Shown piece after piece: positions 1 through 6,384 of a stretch of 7,052 bases of DNA; positions within the stretch are counted from its first letter, which is position 1; every line of letters starts with the position of its first letter. Origin of the DNA: an uncultured Litorilinea sp. (GTDB lineage: Bacteria > Chloroflexota > Anaerolineae > Caldilineales > Caldilineaceae). The notes beneath the pieces are model-generated. The model was not told the origin of the DNA. It saw only the letters and a list, made by a program, of their open reading frames with translations, and made no database searches. The stretch covers positions 1 to 7,052 of the forward strand of contig CAMPHP010000151.1 in NCBI GenBank assembly GCA_946885925.1, in the 5' to 3' direction. The translations under genes were made by a program, and so were the position numbers.

Positions 1-19
1 GGTTAACAGACCCAAAAGA

Positions 20-25
20 TACAAT
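20..25 (+). promoter_or_regulatory. possible -10 element upstream of rsfS
   Basis: TACAAT at 20-25 is one base from the sigma-70 -10 consensus and is identical to the -10 hexamer of the much better promoter in front of acs. A -35 box at standard spacing would lie outside the window, so this cannot be confirmed. TTAACA at 3-8 is too close to serve as its -35. If used, transcription would start near 32 and leave a leader of about 100 nt before the probable rsfS start. Confidence 0.2.
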
Positions 26-90
26 TCTCGTACAAATGTGAGATTCCCCCTTGAGCTTCGCAAACATCTGTGCTAAACTGCGAGATTACG

Positions 91-105
91 CGGGGATGGT
101 CCCCG
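91..105 (+). other. small hairpin in the rsfS leader
   Basis: CGGGGA (91-96) pairs perfectly with TCCCCG (100-105) around a 3-nt TGG loop. It lies 15 nt upstream of the AGGAGG at 121-126. If translation starts at 132, this is a leader hairpin; if it starts at 96, the start codon would be buried in the stem, which argues against that start. Any regulatory role is inference. Confidence 0.3.
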
Positions 106-120
106 TAAATACCCAATCAC

Positions 121-134
121 AGGAGGCATTTCTG
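121..134 (+). promoter_or_regulatory. ribosome binding site deciding the rsfS start (AGGAGG + CTG)
   Basis: AGGAGG at 121-126 is a full Shine-Dalgarno core. Five bases later comes CTG at 132-134, in the rsfS frame. The same 5-6 nt spacing separates GAGGAG, AAGGAG and GAGGAA from the ATG starts of the thiolase, aceB and acs in this window. Neither the upstream TTG (51) nor the ATG (96) has such a site. This favours a non-canonical CTG start for rsfS. Confidence 0.55.
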
Positions 135-485
135 GATAGTAATACACTCGCTCGACAGATTATCGACATTGTCGAGGAAAAACAAGCATCTGACATTGTG
201 CTGCTGGACATCCATGAGCAGACCTCTATCGCTGACTACTTTGTGATTGCAACGGTGGATACTGAACGACAGGCCAAAGCCATTGAGGACGATTTACTCC
301 AAACGCTACGTGTGGAGCAGAATATCCGCCCATTAAGCATTGAAGGGGCAGAGAATCGCGGGGGCGGCTGGGTGTTGGTGGATTATGGCGATGTAATCGT
401 CCATCTCTTTACCGAAGAAGCACGCGAGCACTACCAACTCGAAGAATTGTGGAATAAGGCCCAAGTCGTGGTCAAGGTGCTCTAG
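132..485 (+). CDS. rsfS: ribosome silencing factor RsfS (YbeB/Iojap family)
   Basis: RsfS binds ribosomal protein L14 (uL14) on the large subunit and blocks joining with the small subunit, lowering translation in starvation. From codon 132 the protein has 117 residues, within the usual 105-120. One domain fills it: LARQIIDIVEEKQASDIVLL near residues 6-25, SIADYFVIAT near 32-41, and the family's most recognisable part WVLVDYGDVIVHLF near 80-93, followed by an acidic tail ending in EELW. Three starts are possible: TTG 51 (144 residues), ATG 96 (129) and CTG 132 (117). I chose CTG because AGGAGG lies 5 nt before it and because, from memory, its first residue aligns without gaps to Met1 of E. coli RsfS. 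The 51-131 extension matches nothing I know. An in-frame TGA at 39-41 prevents further extension. The next gene converges on it. Family call is secure; the start is less so. Confidence 0.93.
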   Translation: MDSNTLARQIIDIVEEKQASDIVLLDIHEQTSIADYFVIATVDTERQAKAIEDDLLQTLRVEQNIRPLSIEGAENRGGGWVLVDYGDVIVHLFTEEAREHYQLEELWNKAQVVVKVL

Positions 486-521
486 ACACGTCCGGTTGAT
501 TCTAAAGCAATTATGACAAAA

Positions 522-550
522 AAGCGGCGACCTGGTGTGGGTTGCCGCTT
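522..550. terminator. intrinsic terminator between convergent rsfS and methyltransferase genes
   Basis: AAGCGGCGACC (522-532) pairs with GGTTGCCGCTT (540-550), with one G-T position at 529/543. Read leftward, the stem runs straight into six T (complement of A518-523), the classic form for ending the methyltransferase transcript, whose stop is at 582. Read rightward, the stem pairs better because G529/T543 becomes a G-U wobble, but the following U tract is broken (CCTGTTTATAGTTT). It probably serves both directions and is stronger leftward. Confidence 0.8.
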
Positions 551-581
551 CCTGTTTATAGTTTAAGTTTTCAGGGTATCA

Positions 582-1241
582 TCATGATATGCTTGGGGCT
601 TTGCGCGTGCTGATTCCCATCCAGGTTGGTTTGGTCTCTTGGAAGCGCGTCTCTACCCTTGGCGTGAGCAGTTCAAGTTGCCAACTATCATCAAAAAGTT
701 CTTGGCACATAGGCTCCGTAAAAAAACGTTTATAGCGTCCTTCATAGAGGAATAGATTCGGCTCAATCTCTTCGCCGCGTCCGGCACCATGCGCAACATC
801 CTCTGTCGAATTGACCCGAAAGATCAATACCCCATTTGGTTGCAGCACGCGCCCTATCTCCTGAATAATTGCACAGGTATCTTGCCAGCGAAAGTAGTGG
901 AGACTTAGCCCGGCGATGACATAGGCAAAGGTTGCCGAGCGAAAGGGCAGGGGTTCAGGCAAAGCGCCGTGGACCAATTGCGCTGCCGGAAAGTGGCGTG
1001 CGATATTCTGCAAGGCATTCCAGGAGAGGTCAAGGCAGGTCACGCGGCAGCCTGCTTGGAGAAGATGGTAGGTATCATGCCCACGACCGCATCCAATTTC
1101 AAGTACATCTCCCTCTAGCGCTCTGCCGGTCTGCCCAAGAAGTTCATCAAGCCATACCGAACGAGCAGACGCAGGAGCAATATCCTGGGAGAAGTGCCGG
1201 TTCCAGTAAGCTTTTTGTGCAGTCAAAATGTGCGGTTCCAT
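582..1241 (-). CDS. class I SAM-dependent methyltransferase, substrate unknown
   Basis: Predicted cytoplasmic enzyme of 219 residues with a Rossmann-type methyltransferase fold. Motif I, VLEIGCGRG, at residues 46-54 is the glycine-rich SAM-binding loop. CLDLS at 69-73 supplies the acidic residue (D71) expected to hold the SAM ribose. FAYVIAGLSLHYF at 105-117 fits the strand-4 region, and GRVLQPNGVLIFRV at 130-143 is the usual beta-5 hairpin. The N-terminal YWNRHF is common in small-molecule methyltransferases of the UbiE/TehB type, but nothing fixes the substrate. The gene starts 19 nt after the thiolase stop on the same strand, with a weak GAGAAAG site about 7 nt before its ATG, so it probably shares the thiolase transcript. 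A terminator follows within about 35 nt. Fold confident; function open. Confidence 0.88.
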   Translation of the reverse strand: MEPHILTAQKAYWNRHFSQDIAPASARSVWLDELLGQTGRALEGDVLEIGCGRGHDTYHLLQAGCRVTCLDLSWNALQNIARHFPAAQLVHGALPEPLPFRSATFAYVIAGLSLHYFRWQDTCAIIQEIGRVLQPNGVLIFRVNSTEDVAHGAGRGEEIEPNLFLYEGRYKRFFTEPMCQELFDDSWQLELLTPRVETRFQETKPTWMGISTRKAPSIS

Positions 1242-1260
1242 GAGGATTCTTTCTCATGCA

Positions 1261-2451
1261 CTACACCAACTCCACCGCTACCGCTGTACCGCCACCTAAC
1301 CCGTGGCAGAGCGAAGCAATGCCCCGCCGCGCCCCCTCTTGGCGCAGCGCATGGAGCAGCGTCACCAGGATGCGTGCACCAGACGCGCCGATGGGATGCC
1401 CCAAGGCGATGCCTCCGCCATAGATATTGAGCCGGTCCGCGCCAATATCCAGACTGCGTTGTAAGAGCAGATTGTTCAGGGCAAAGGCTTCGTTATTCTC
1501 AAAAAGGTCAAAATCAGAGACTTGCATCCCCAACTTATCGACAAGCTTTTGCACAGCAGGAATGGGGCCTTCCACAAAGCGCCAGGGCGTGACAGCGTGC
1601 CAGCTAAAGCCAAGAATGCGCGCCAAGGGTGTAAGTCCGTGCCGTTCAACCGCGGCCTCACTTGCCAGCAGCAGCATCGCCGCGCCATCGGAAAGCTGCG
1701 AAGAATTACCCGCTGTCAAGACACCATCGCTGCTAAAAGCCGGACGCAGCTTGCCCAAGCTCTCCATTGTCGTATCGGCGCGGATACCCTCATCCTGGGT
1801 GATCTCCACCGGCTTGCCGCGCTGCATCAAGGTGATGGGCGTAATCTCAGCACGAAATTTGCCCTCGGCTGTGGCGGTCGCCGCACGCTGCTGCGAGATA
1901 CAGGCAATCTCATCCATCTCAAACCGCGTCACCTCATGGCTTTGCGCTAACCGTTCGGTCTCCTCCCCCATCAACTCCTTGTTAATAGGGTCGCGCAGCC
2001 CATCGTCCAGCAACAAATCACGCAACCCCTCCGGCCCATTGTTGAGCAGTTTATAGCCCCAGCGTGCCTTGTGGCTGAGAAAAAAGCCCGCTTGTGACAT
2101 AGACTCTACGCCACCCGCCAGGACCAACCCTGCCTCACCACCGCGAATCGCAAGATCGCCATTCATCACCGCCATCATCCCTGACGAACAGAGCATATCC
2201 ACGGCATAGCCATCCACGCTTTCGGGGATGCCCGCGGCCAGTGCCGCTTGGCGCGGCAGCAATTGTCCATGACCATGCTTGAGGATATTGCCGACGATAT
2301 ACAAATCGAGCACATCTCCCCCAACGCCAGCACGAGTCATGGCCGCTTGCATAGCCTCTGCAGCCAACTGCACAGGGGAAAGATCGACAAAGGCCCCGCC
2401 AAATTTGCCAATCGGCGTGCGTGCTGCCGAAACAATATAGGTGGACTCCAT
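1261..2451 (-). CDS. thiolase, acetyl-CoA C-acetyltransferase type
   Basis: Predicted to interconvert two acetyl-CoA and acetoacetyl-CoA plus CoA, or to cleave 3-ketoacyl-CoA; 396 residues, normal for the family. The N-terminal half carries the nucleophile C88 in VDMLCSSGMMAV. The C-terminal half has ENNEAFA (318-324), the active-site histidine H352 in NIYGGGIALGHPIGASG (342-358), which fits the thiolase second signature, and the second cysteine C382 in LCHGLGGGTA, which fits the third. MGEETERLA near 161-169 resembles the biosynthetic thiolases. One deviation: D85 stands where the first signature normally has N, S or T. The ATG at 2451 has GAGGAG (2462-2457) 5 nt upstream. It follows aceB by 79 nt containing a hairpin, and precedes the methyltransferase by 19 nt. 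Neighbourhood suggests acetyl-CoA metabolism; phaA/atoB-type, but I assign no symbol because substrate length is not visible. Confidence 0.93.
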   Translation of the reverse strand: MESTYIVSAARTPIGKFGGAFVDLSPVQLAAEAMQAAMTRAGVGGDVLDLYIVGNILKHGHGQLLPRQAALAAGIPESVDGYAVDMLCSSGMMAVMNGDLAIRGGEAGLVLAGGVESMSQAGFFLSHKARWGYKLLNNGPEGLRDLLLDDGLRDPINKELMGEETERLAQSHEVTRFEMDEIACISQQRAATATAEGKFRAEITPITLMQRGKPVEITQDEGIRADTTMESLGKLRPAFSSDGVLTAGNSSQLSDGAAMLLLASEAAVERHGLTPLARILGFSWHAVTPWRFVEGPIPAVQKLVDKLGMQVSDFDLFENNEAFALNNLLLQRSLDIGADRLNIYGGGIALGHPIGASGARILVTLLHALRQEGARRGIASLCHGLGGGTAVAVELV

Positions 2452-2456
2452 AGTAA

Positions 2457-2462
2457 CTCCTC
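2457..2462 (-). promoter_or_regulatory. thiolase ribosome binding site
   Basis: GAGGAG on the minus strand, 5 nt before the ATG at 2451. It confirms that start and sits just downstream of the hairpin at 2477-2510, so the thiolase can be translated independently of aceB. Confidence 0.75.
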
Positions 2463-2476
2463 AAAGAAAGGATAAT

Positions 2477-2510
2477 AAACGGAGTCTCTGTCAGAAGAGA
2501 GACTCCGTTT
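2477..2510 (-). terminator. 13-bp perfect hairpin after aceB, probable terminator or attenuator
   Basis: AAACGGAGTCTCT (2477-2489) pairs without mismatch with AGAGACTCCGTTT (2498-2510) around an 8-nt loop. It lies 20 nt past the aceB stop and 14 nt before the thiolase ribosome binding site. On the leftward transcript it is followed by ATTATCCTTTCTTT, which is T-rich but not a clean U tract. It could end the aceB transcript, reduce read-through into the thiolase, or protect an RNA 3' end after processing. I see no thiolase promoter between it and the gene, which favours partial read-through. Confidence 0.65.
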
Positions 2511-2530
2511 AACTTTTCATGCAGCAGAAT

Positions 2531-4114
2531 TCAATCCAGTAACTCGTAAGCGGGGAAGGTCAGGAACTCAACAAAATCCTTGCTCAGAACTAGGTTATCC
2601 AGCAATTCCACCGATTCTTCATAGCGGGATACGCCGCTACCGCCCAATTTAGCTAGCTCCTCGTTGCGTAGTTGCTGATAGAGGTCTACCGTAATCGTGC
2701 GCCCATCCTCCAACTTAGCCCCTTGGTGAATCCATTGCCACAACTGCGAACGGGAGATTTCGGCGGTAGCGGCATCTTCCATCAAATTGTTGATGGCGGC
2801 AGCCCCATTGCCATTGAGCCAGGCATTCATGTATTGCAGTGCTACACTAATGTTGAGCCGCAACCCTGCGTCGGTGACCTGCCCACTCGGAATCTGCACA
2901 TCAAGAATCTGGGCGGCGGTGACATGGACAGCCTCACGCAATTTATCCGTTTGGTTGGGGCGATCTCCTAATACCTGGTCAAAGATCTCTTTCACCAAAG
3001 GCACAAGGTCAGGATGAGCTACCCATGTGCCATCACAGCCATCGCGCGATTCGCGTTCCTTGTCCTCCTTGACCTTTGCCAGCGCATTTTCGGTAACAAC
3101 CGGGTCTCGACGGTTGGGGATAAACGCGGCCATACCACCGATGGCATGTGCGCCCCGCTTGTGGCAGGTACGCACCAGCAGTTCCGTATAGGCGCGCATA
3201 AAGGGTACGGTCATGGTCACCTGGCCGCGGTCAGGCAAGACATGCGTGGAGCGCTGGGCGAATTTCTTAATGGCGCTAAAAATGTAATCCCAGCGACCTG
3301 CATTAAGCCCTGCGGCATGGTCGCGTATTTCGTAGAGAATCTCTTCCATCTCTAGCGCGGCCAGAATGGTCTCGATGAGCACCGTAGCGCGTACGGAACC
3401 GCGCGGAATCCCCAACTCGTCTTGTGTGTAGTTAAAAAGATCATTCCACAAGCGCGCTTCCAAATGGCTTTCGAGCTTAGGCAGATAGAAATAGGGACCA
3501 CTGCCACGGGCCAACAGTTCCTTGGCATTGCGGAACATATAGAGGCCAAAGTCAAAGATACTGGCAGAAACCGGCTCACCGTCTATGAGCAGATGCTTTT
3601 CCACCAAATGCCAGCCGCGCGGGCGGATGAGCAAGGTAGCAATTTCATCGTTGAGCTTATAGACACGTCCATCGGGATTCTGGAAGCTAATTGTACGGCG
3701 AATGGCATCGCTGCAATTGACCTGCCCGTCGATCACATTCTCCCAAGTGGGCGAAAGCGCATCCTCAAAATCAGCCATAAAGACCTTTGCACCGGAATTG
3801 AGGGCGTTGATCATCATCTTGCGCTCGGTGGGGCCAGTGATCTCCACACGCCGGTCATTCAGGTCAGCCGGGGCAGGGGCTACTTGCCATTCGGCCTCGC
3901 GCACAGAGGCAGTCTCGTCCAGAAAGCCCAAATTTGCCCCCCGATTGATAGCCGCTTGGCGTTCGGCGCGGGCATTTAGCAGTTGGCGACGGGTGGGGTT
4001 AAAGCGACGATGGAGGTCTGTAATAAAAGCCAACGCATCAGGCGTCAACACTTCTTCCACTGCCGAGGTGATTGGGCCAGTGATAGTCACACCGGCGGGT
4101 GCTTGAACAGACAT
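2531..4114 (-). CDS. aceB: malate synthase A
   Basis: Condenses acetyl-CoA with glyoxylate to give malate and CoA, the second glyoxylate-bypass step; cytoplasmic. From the ATG at 4114 it has 527 residues, normal for the A isoform (E. coli 533, from memory). [16 protein letters not shown] at 264-279 fits the malate synthase signature completely. R166 (in IRPRGW) and D447 (in [11 protein letters not shown]) fall at the positions I recall for the catalytic arginine and aspartate of the E. coli enzyme. E248 (LIET) and D276 (WDY) have the 28-residue spacing of the Mg ligands in malate synthase [21 protein letters not shown] near 94-113 is also typical. The frame opens 18 nt earlier at a TTG (4132), but AAGGAG at 4125-4120 lies 5 nt before ATG 4114, so I use the latter. 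It follows acs by 176 nt on the same strand. No isocitrate lyase is in view. Confidence 0.97.
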   Translation of the reverse strand: MSVQAPAGVTITGPITSAVEEVLTPDALAFITDLHRRFNPTRRQLLNARAERQAAINRGANLGFLDETASVREAEWQVAPAPADLNDRRVEITGPTERKMMINALNSGAKVFMADFEDALSPTWENVIDGQVNCSDAIRRTISFQNPDGRVYKLNDEIATLLIRPRGWHLVEKHLLIDGEPVSASIFDFGLYMFRNAKELLARGSGPYFYLPKLESHLEARLWNDLFNYTQDELGIPRGSVRATVLIETILAALEMEEILYEIRDHAAGLNAGRWDYIFSAIKKFAQRSTHVLPDRGQVTMTVPFMRAYTELLVRTCHKRGAHAIGGMAAFIPNRRDPVVTENALAKVKEDKERESRDGCDGTWVAHPDLVPLVKEIFDQVLGDRPNQTDKLREAVHVTAAQILDVQIPSGQVTDAGLRLNISVALQYMNAWLNGNGAAAINNLMEDAATAEISRSQLWQWIHQGAKLEDGRTITVDLYQQLRNEELAKLGGSGVSRYEESVELLDNLVLSKDFVEFLTFPAYELLD

Positions 4115-4119
4115 AGCAA

Positions 4120-4125
4120 CTCCTT
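4120..4125 (-). promoter_or_regulatory. aceB ribosome binding site, decides the start
   Basis: AAGGAG on the minus strand, 5 nt before ATG 4114. It lies inside the 18-nt extension that a TTG start at 4132 would add, so it argues directly against that longer start. Confidence 0.75.
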
Positions 4126-4162
4126 CTGGCAAAGCAGTTCATGGTAAAGCAGGAAAAGTGAA

Positions 4163-4186
4163 CAGATAAAGAAAGCAGATAAAGAA
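4163..4186. repeat. two tandem copies of CAGATAAAGAA, 13-nt period
   Basis: CAGATAAAGAA occurs at 4163-4173 and again at 4176-4186, exactly 13 nt apart. On the leftward transcript the pair reads as TTCTTTATCTG twice and begins immediately after the hairpin at 4187-4219, so it forms a pyrimidine-rich tail. It may act as a weak U-rich terminator tail, or the repeat may be a protein or RNA binding site. It lies about 50 nt upstream of the aceB start. Confidence 0.5.
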
Positions 4187-4219
4187 CGTCCGACGAAGGT
4201 GGGGATGCTTCGCCGGACG
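4187..4219 (-). terminator. 12-bp hairpin after acs, probable terminator or attenuator before aceB
   Basis: CGTCCGACGAAG (4187-4198) faces CTTCGCCGGACG (4208-4219) across a 9-nt loop. In plus-strand RNA one position is an A-C mismatch. In minus-strand RNA the same position is a G-U wobble and all 12 positions pair, which points to function in the leftward acs-aceB transcript. It is followed leftward by TTCTTTATCTGCTTTCTTT, T-rich but interrupted. It is 71 nt past the acs stop and 72 nt before the aceB start. Confidence 0.6.
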
Positions 4220-4251
4220 CAGTTTCATTCTTAGGGCGACCTCGCTACTTC

Positions 4252-4280
4252 CTGGCCTAAAAGAGTGACTGGCCTAGAAG
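4252..4280. repeat. short direct repeat CTGGCCTARAAG after the acs stop
   Basis: CTGGCCTAAAAG (4252-4263) and CTGGCCTAGAAG (4269-4280) differ at one base and are 17 nt apart. A third partial copy, CTGGCCTAA (4324-4332), lies in the last codons of acs. The layout could reflect small duplications of the 3' end of acs, or chance. TCATTCTT (4225-4232) can also pair with AAGAATGA (4278-4285), which would enclose the repeat in a larger loop. Confidence 0.35.
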
Positions 4281-4290
4281 AATGATGGGG

Positions 4291-6204
4291 CTAGTCTTCC
4301 AACGTGCTTGTATCACCTACGGGCTGGCCTAACACCTTGGCCTTGAGCAGACGGCGCATGATCTTGCCACTGCGCGTCTTGGGCAGCGAATTGACAAATT
4401 CAATCGATGCTGGCACAGCGATGGGGCCAACTTCGTGGCGCACATGGGCCTTGAGTTCGTCGGCCAATGTCTCGTCACCTGTCAAACCGGCATTCAGGAT
4501 ACAGTAGGCACGAATGACATTACCACGCAGTTCGTCGGGTACACCAATGACCGCGGCTTCGGCCACAGACTTATGGCTTACCAGCGCGCTCTCCACCTCA
4601 GCAGTACCCAGGCGATAGCCACTAACCTTAATCACATCGTCCATGCGCCCGATGATCCAAAAATAGCCGTCTTCATCCTTACGCGCGCTGTCACCCGAGA
4701 AGTACCAGCCTTGATTCTCGAAGTCAGACCAATAGGTCTGCTGATAACGATCAGGATCACCCCAGACTGTACGCGCCAGCCCCGGCCAGGGCTTCTTAAT
4801 GACCAGATAACCATCCTCATCAGGTTCGCACGATGTGCCATCCTCGCGCACAACGTCGGCCTCAATGCCAGCAAAAGGCAAGGTAGCACTGCCTGGCTTA
4901 AGCGGTATAATCGGCGTGGGCGTGATCATAAAACCGCCCGTTTCAGTCTGCCACCAGGTGTCGATAATCGGACAGCGTTCCTTACCGATGTTGGTGTAAT
5001 ACCAGCGCCACGCTTCGGGGTTGATAGGTTCACCCACCGTGCCCAAAATACGCAAGCTGCTCAGGTCATGGCGCGCAGGCCATGCATCGCCAAAGCGCAT
5101 GAGGCCGCGGATGGCGGTCGGTGCGGTGTAGAGAAGGGTGATGCCATACTTCTCTACCTGCTGCCACCAACGGTCGGGGAAAGGATAACCAGGTGCACCT
5201 TCATAGATAAAGGAGGTAAGCCCCAGGATCAACGGCGCATAAACAATATAGCTGTGGCCTGTGATCCAGCCGGGGTCTGCCGCGCACCAGTAACGGTCAT
5301 CTTCGCGCGTGTCAAAAGCGTATTGGAGCGTGGCCGCAATAAAGACCTGATAGCCACCGCAGGAGTGCATGAGACCTTTGGGTTTGCCGGTAGTGCCACT
5401 GGTATATAGGATAAACATGGGATCTTCGGCATCCATCGGCTCAGTCTCACAATAAGGACCGGCAACCGGCAATGCAGCCAATTCATGCCACCAGAAGTCC
5501 CGTTCGGGAACCATGTTGACCTGTTGGCCTGTGCGCTTGAGCACAATCACGCGCTGGACATTTGGGCTGCGGGCGATTGCCTCATCCACAATGTCCTTGA
5601 GGTTGACGGTTTTGCCGCGTAGCCAAGCGCCATCACAAGTAACGACGACCTTGCTCTTGGCGTCCTCAATACGGTCGGCCAATGCTTGTTCGCTAAAACC
5701 ACCGTAAACCACGCTGTGAATTGCGCCAAGCTTTGCAGTGGCGAGCATGGCAATGGGCATTTCAGGTACACGACCCATATAGATGGTGACGGTGTCGCCC
5801 TTCTTCACACCCATGCTTTTGAGAATATTGGCGAAGCGGTTGACTTCTTTCCAGAGCTTGAAATACGAATAGGTGCGCTGTTCACCATCTTCCGCTTCCC
5901 AAATCATTGCCAGTTTGTTCTTGCGCCAGCTCTTCACATGACGGTCTAGTGCATTATGAACAACGTTGATTTTGCCGCCTGTGAACCACTTGTAAAAGGG
6001 GGGATTGCTGTCGTCAAGGATCTGGTCGTAGGGTTCGTACCACTCGACCAATTCTTTGGCGCGTGCATCCCAAAAAGAGAGCGGGTCTTTCAGCGCTTGC
6101 TCACGCACTTCTAAATAATTAGGCAATTGCACATTCGCTAAGACTTCGGGCGACGGAGCATAGACTTCACTTTTGGAAGCAGTCGTATCAAAAGTTGCTG
6201 ACAT
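4291..6204 (-). CDS. acs: acetyl-CoA synthetase (AMP-forming)
   Basis: Activates acetate with ATP to acetyl-AMP and then acetyl-CoA; cytoplasmic. From ATG 6204 it has 637 residues, close to the roughly 650 of the family. An N-terminal ACS domain (FWDARAKELVEWYEPYD near 44-60) precedes the adenylation core. Visible motifs: YTSGTTGKPKG (267-277, ATP phosphate loop), DTWWQTETGG (415-424), SGD at 503-505, GRMDDVIKVSGYR (519-531, hinge and C-terminal lid), and SLPKTRSGKIMRR (606-618). K614 is the catalytic lysine, acetylated by Pat-type enzymes in the Salmonella protein. W417/W418 form the small acyl pocket, supporting acetate or propionate use. The frame extends upstream to a TTG at 6294, but that adds 30 unrelated residues; GAGGAA at 6216-6211 lies 6 nt before ATG 6204. 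A strong promoter lies about 140 nt upstream, and aceB follows on the same strand. Confidence 0.97.
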   Translation of the reverse strand: MSATFDTTASKSEVYAPSPEVLANVQLPNYLEVREQALKDPLSFWDARAKELVEWYEPYDQILDDSNPPFYKWFTGGKINVVHNALDRHVKSWRKNKLAMIWEAEDGEQRTYSYFKLWKEVNRFANILKSMGVKKGDTVTIYMGRVPEMPIAMLATAKLGAIHSVVYGGFSEQALADRIEDAKSKVVVTCDGAWLRGKTVNLKDIVDEAIARSPNVQRVIVLKRTGQQVNMVPERDFWWHELAALPVAGPYCETEPMDAEDPMFILYTSGTTGKPKGLMHSCGGYQVFIAATLQYAFDTREDDRYWCAADPGWITGHSYIVYAPLILGLTSFIYEGAPGYPFPDRWWQQVEKYGITLLYTAPTAIRGLMRFGDAWPARHDLSSLRILGTVGEPINPEAWRWYYTNIGKERCPIIDTWWQTETGGFMITPTPIIPLKPGSATLPFAGIEADVVREDGTSCEPDEDGYLVIKKPWPGLARTVWGDPDRYQQTYWSDFENQGWYFSGDSARKDEDGYFWIIGRMDDVIKVSGYRLGTAEVESALVSHKSVAEAAVIGVPDELRGNVIRAYCILNAGLTGDETLADELKAHVRHEVGPIAVPASIEFVNSLPKTRSGKIMRRLLKAKVLGQPVGDTSTLED

Positions 6205-6210
6205 AAGATA

Positions 6211-6216
6211 TTCCTC
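6211..6216 (-). promoter_or_regulatory. acs ribosome binding site, decides the start
   Basis: GAGGAA on the minus strand, 6 nt before ATG 6204. No comparable site precedes the in-frame TTG at 6294, and the residues between them do not resemble any acetyl-CoA synthetase N terminus I know. Confidence 0.7.
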
Positions 6217-6345
6217 TTCTGCCGCGCATGGGCGGAGCGATGTGGGTGATATATAGAACGGGTGGATTTGGCGCAGGCATGGCGGACACAACAAAATCTG
6301 GGGACAAGTCTACGCCTGGGTTATGGTTCCCAATCGATACTGCCT

Positions 6346-6374
6346 ATTGTAGTGTAGGGATAATCAGAGGTCAA
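6346..6374 (-). promoter_or_regulatory. acs promoter, near-consensus sigma-70 type
   Basis: On the minus strand TTGACC (6374-6369) and TACAAT (6351-6346) are separated by exactly 17 nt. Each hexamer differs by one base from TTGACA and TATAAT. Transcription would start near A6338, giving a leader of about 134 nt before acs. It is the only convincing promoter seen for the leftward acs-aceB-thiolase-methyltransferase block. A 6-bp palindrome (6385-6400) lies 10 nt upstream of the -35 and could be an operator. Confidence 0.7.
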
Positions 6375-6384
6375 AACTAAATTA

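Noticed and set aside
932..1430. Two overlapping plus-strand frames across the methyltransferase and thiolase 3' end
   Set aside because: No family resemblance; antisense to the SAM-binding region and to the terminal thiolase signature.
1427..2056. 209-codon plus-strand frame opposite the thiolase
   Set aside because: Serine-, arginine- and proline-rich low-information sequence, fully antisense to a gene with all thiolase signatures; a shadow frame.
3422..3979. 185-codon plus-strand frame opposite aceB
   Set aside because: Antisense to conserved malate synthase sequence and without any domain or start signal of its own.
4115..4132. 6-residue N-terminal extension of malate synthase from TTG 4132
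   Set aside because: The AAGGAG of the downstream ATG lies within it, and the shorter protein numbers its catalytic residues as in the E. coli enzyme.
4135..4186. Separate promoter for aceB in the acs-aceB gap
   Set aside because: No pair of -35 and -10 hexamers at acceptable spacing could be found on the minus strand; the pyrimidine-rich repeats do not resemble either box.
4435..5409. 324-codon open frame on the plus strand opposite acs
   Set aside because: It is fully antisense to a well-supported acs core, has no recognisable domain or ribosome binding site, and its composition is what the codon use of acs would cast on the other strand.
6205..6294. 30-residue N-terminal extension of Acs from a TTG at 6294, including CPPC
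   Set aside because: The CPPC looked like a metal or redox motif, but the extension has no ribosome binding site and no counterpart in the family, while GAGGAA precedes ATG 6204.
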